From: Peptococcaceae bacterium
GTDB lineage: Bacteria; Bacillota; DSM-521; Neomoorellales; Neomoorellaceae
Direction of reading: 5' to 3'
DNA length: 14,661 nt
Assembly: GCA_003509545.1 (NCBI GenBank)
Contig: DOLC01000024.1
Location: forward strand, 1-14,661
In this document: one piece after another, positions 13,718 to 14,661 of the stretch
Numbering within the stretch: the stretch's first letter is position 1
How the letters are laid out: each line of letters opens with the position of its first letter
Notes under the pieces: model-generated
Databases searched by the model: none
What the model was told of the DNA's origin: nothing
The model's input: the letters and a program-made list of their open reading frames with translations, nothing else
Program-made: the position numbers and the translations under genes

Positions 13718-14109
13718 TATAAATCTTTCCTGCAGGGCCGTCAAGACTTTCTTTGTTGCCAAAGGTCAGCACAGCGACTGCCTAGCCGGCCTGGCAGTAA
13801 CCAAGGATGTCACCCTTGCCCGGGAGCTGGCTATGCTGTAGAACACCCTATCCTGAGATATTGATTCTGAGCCTACTTGGCTTACGATTGCGAAAGTTTC
13901 CCTATGCGGGCCAAACTATCACTCGACCCCAGAGCTTAGAGCCAACCTTCCGGCAAATTCGACACACGGCTCACTTGCCGGACGCGGGTCTCCATGCCCT
14001 CGGGTCCGCCTCCTCTTTCGGTCTCGTTAATTTTGGCGACCGTTCGATATTAGTCGCTCACTTAAAGCCTAAGTAGGCCACCACAACGTAAAAATAGAGA
14101 TGACTCAAG
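13718..14109. other. Noncoding stretch between copA and cysK with inverted repeats
   Basis: No gene is supported here. It contains a 22-bp near-palindrome (13777-13798, arms ACTGCC and GGCAGT), a 5-bp hairpin (13802-13818) and the larger element at 13871-14078. An 89-codon open frame at 13807-14076 on the plus strand has no ribosome binding site and low-complexity composition, so I do not call it. Confidence 0.5.
13871..14078. other. 208-base element closed by a 13-bp inverted repeat
   Basis: Arms 13871-13883 and 14065-14078 pair over 13 bp with a single bulged base. Inside, TCCGGCAA (13949-13956) pairs with TTGCCGGA (13975-13982), 8 bp perfect, and GCGAC (14036-14040) pairs with GTCGC (14053-14057). 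This could be a structured RNA on either strand or a small terminal-repeat element; I see no target-site duplication and no match to a riboswitch I know. Confidence 0.4.
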
Positions 14110-14150
14110 TTGACATCTTCTTGACAAATAGTCTACTAAGGGGATACAAT
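14110..14150 (+). promoter_or_regulatory. Promoter of cysK, with two TTGACA boxes
   Basis: TTGACA (14121-14126) lies 18 bases from TACAAT (14145-14150). A second perfect TTGACA occurs at 14110-14115, 11 bases upstream; it has no matching -10 at good distance. Transcription should begin near 14157, about 100 bases before the cysK ATG. Confidence 0.65.
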
Positions 14151-14169
14151 TACTTTAGTTTTAATTCCG

Positions 14170-14193
14170 TGTAAGTTGATTGGAATACTTACA
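14170..14193 (+). promoter_or_regulatory. Possible Rrf2/CymR-type operator in the cysK leader
   Basis: TGTAAGT (14170-14176) and ACTTACA (14187-14193) are perfect 7-bp arms 10 bases apart, and the centre reads TGATTGGAAT. This recalls the ATTGGAAT core of CymR sites, which repress cysteine genes in Bacillus and Staphylococcus with CysK as partner. It lies 13-36 bases after the predicted transcription start, where a bound repressor would block elongation. The family assignment is inference. Confidence 0.45.
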
Positions 14194-14254
14194 ATCTTGG
14201 GGTGTCTCTTATGCCTCTAGTAACGGCACAATAAAGTATAAGGAGATGACTCTT

Positions 14255-14661
14255 ATGGAGCGCATTTACGACAGCATCCTCGACCTAATCGGAAGAACGC
14301 CGCTGGTCAGACTCAACCGCATTAACCGGACGGCAGCGGAAGTGCTGGTGAAGCTAGAACTGTTTAACCCCGGCGGCAGCGTCAAAGACCGTATAGCCTT
14401 GGCTATGATCGAGGATGCCGAAGCCAGGGGACTTCTGGATAAGGAGACGGTGATTATCGAACCGACCAGCGGCAATACGGGCATCGGTTTGGCCATGGTA
14501 GCCGCCGCAAGGGGCTACAGGCTAATCCTCACCATGCCGGAAACCATGAGCCTGGAACGGCGCCAGCTCCTTAAAGGATACGGTGCCGAACTGGTACTTA
14601 CCCCGGGAGCCGAAGGTATGAAGGGTGCCATCCGCCGGGCGGAAGAACTGGCGGCGGAATA
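14255..14661 (+). CDS. cysK: Cysteine synthase A (O-acetylserine sulfhydrylase), cut by window end
   Basis: The first 135 residues of a PLP enzyme that makes cysteine from O-acetylserine and sulfide. Seen: LIGRTPLVRLNRI near the start, the PLP lysine Lys44 in NPGGSVKDRIA, the phosphate/substrate loop PTSGNTGIG (70-78), MPETMS and the start of the ELVLTPGAEGMKGAI segment. The ATG at 14255 has AAGGAG nine bases upstream. The frame is open to the window end, so about 170-180 residues of the usual 305-310 are missing. NPGGSVKDR (rather than the NPSFSVKCR of E. coli) is common in Firmicute and thermophile CysK; a cystathionine beta-synthase-like relative cannot be wholly excluded from this part alone. 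It is the only plus-strand gene here. Confidence 0.9.
   Translation, partial: MERIYDSILDLIGRTPLVRLNRINRTAAEVLVKLELFNPGGSVKDRIALAMIEDAEARGLLDKETVIIEPTSGNTGIGLAMVAAARGYRLILTMPETMSLERRQLLKGYGAELVLTPGAEGMKGAIRRAEELAAE

Noticed and set aside
13807..14076. 89-codon open frame in the copA-cysK gap
   Set aside because: No ribosome binding site, no family resemblance, and it spans inverted repeats that explain the stretch better.
13871..14078. Cobalamin, 6S, tmRNA or RNase P RNA
   Set aside because: Size is near to some of these, but none of their conserved cores could be found on either strand.
14151..14254. T-box or SAM riboswitch before cysK
   Set aside because: Neither the conserved T-box sequence nor SAM-I core motifs occur, and the leader is only about 100 bases without a terminator hairpin.
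1..14661. CRISPR array, tRNA, rRNA or transposase gene
   Set aside because: No regularly spaced repeats, cloverleaf sequences or transposase motifs were seen on either strand.

Overview
The window reads as chromosomal DNA from a GC-rich, spore-former-type Clostridium-class Firmicute. A Moorella-like thermophilic or acetogenic anaerobe is my best guess. The reasons are gatCAB-dependent aminoacylation, an accessory gene set for selenium-dependent molybdenum hydroxylases, a CsoR-type copper operator, Firmicute sigma-A promoters with extended -10 boxes, and strong GGAGG ribosome binding sites with several TTG/GTG starts. The genus is inferred from gene content, not from a search. The first 40 bases are not genomic: they match the Illumina P5/Read 1 adapter at 36 of 40 positions, so the window begins at a contig end.

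Layout. Bases 41-480: terminator and a DUF3870 gene. Bases 480-784: a 305-base leader with a good promoter and several possible RNA helices. Bases 785-4715: a minus-strand run of molybdenum hydroxylase maturation genes. In order of transcription these are an XdhC Rossmann protein, a separate XdhC/CoxI domain protein, an XRE-cupin regulator, a YqeC-MocA fusion and YqeB. Bases 4709-8617: gatC, gatA, gatB and a PpaX-like HAD phosphatase, also on the minus strand and upstream of the molybdenum genes, with short gaps or overlaps, so all nine genes may be read from the gatC promoter. Bases 8618-8790: a hairpin-rich gap in which the chemoreceptor terminator overlaps the gatC promoter. Bases 8791-10503: an orphan chemoreceptor with about six membrane segments. 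Bases 10504-10784: palindromic promoter region plus a noncoding element with nested stems. Bases 10785-13664: a copper-exporting P1B ATPase followed by a small two-helix membrane protein, behind a palindrome that looks like a CsoR site. Bases 13707-14254: a 548-base noncoding stretch with a 208-base element closed by a 13-bp inverted repeat, then the promoter and possible Rrf2/CymR-type operator of cysK, which starts at 14255 and runs off the right edge.

Functionally, YqeB, YqeC, MocA and the XdhC pair would mature a molybdenum hydroxylase (cytidylylation of the cofactor, sulfur/selenium insertion). No hydroxylase structural gene is in the window. It may lie past the broken left end or elsewhere. 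GatCAB makes Gln-tRNA(Gln) and/or Asn-tRNA(Asn) by transamidation. CopA exports Cu(I). CysK makes cysteine. No mobile element with a transposase, no CRISPR array, no tRNA and no rRNA were seen. The most unexplained material is the set of three noncoding stretches with nested inverted repeats (571-674, 10578-10747, 13871-14078), none of which I could match to a riboswitch class from memory.
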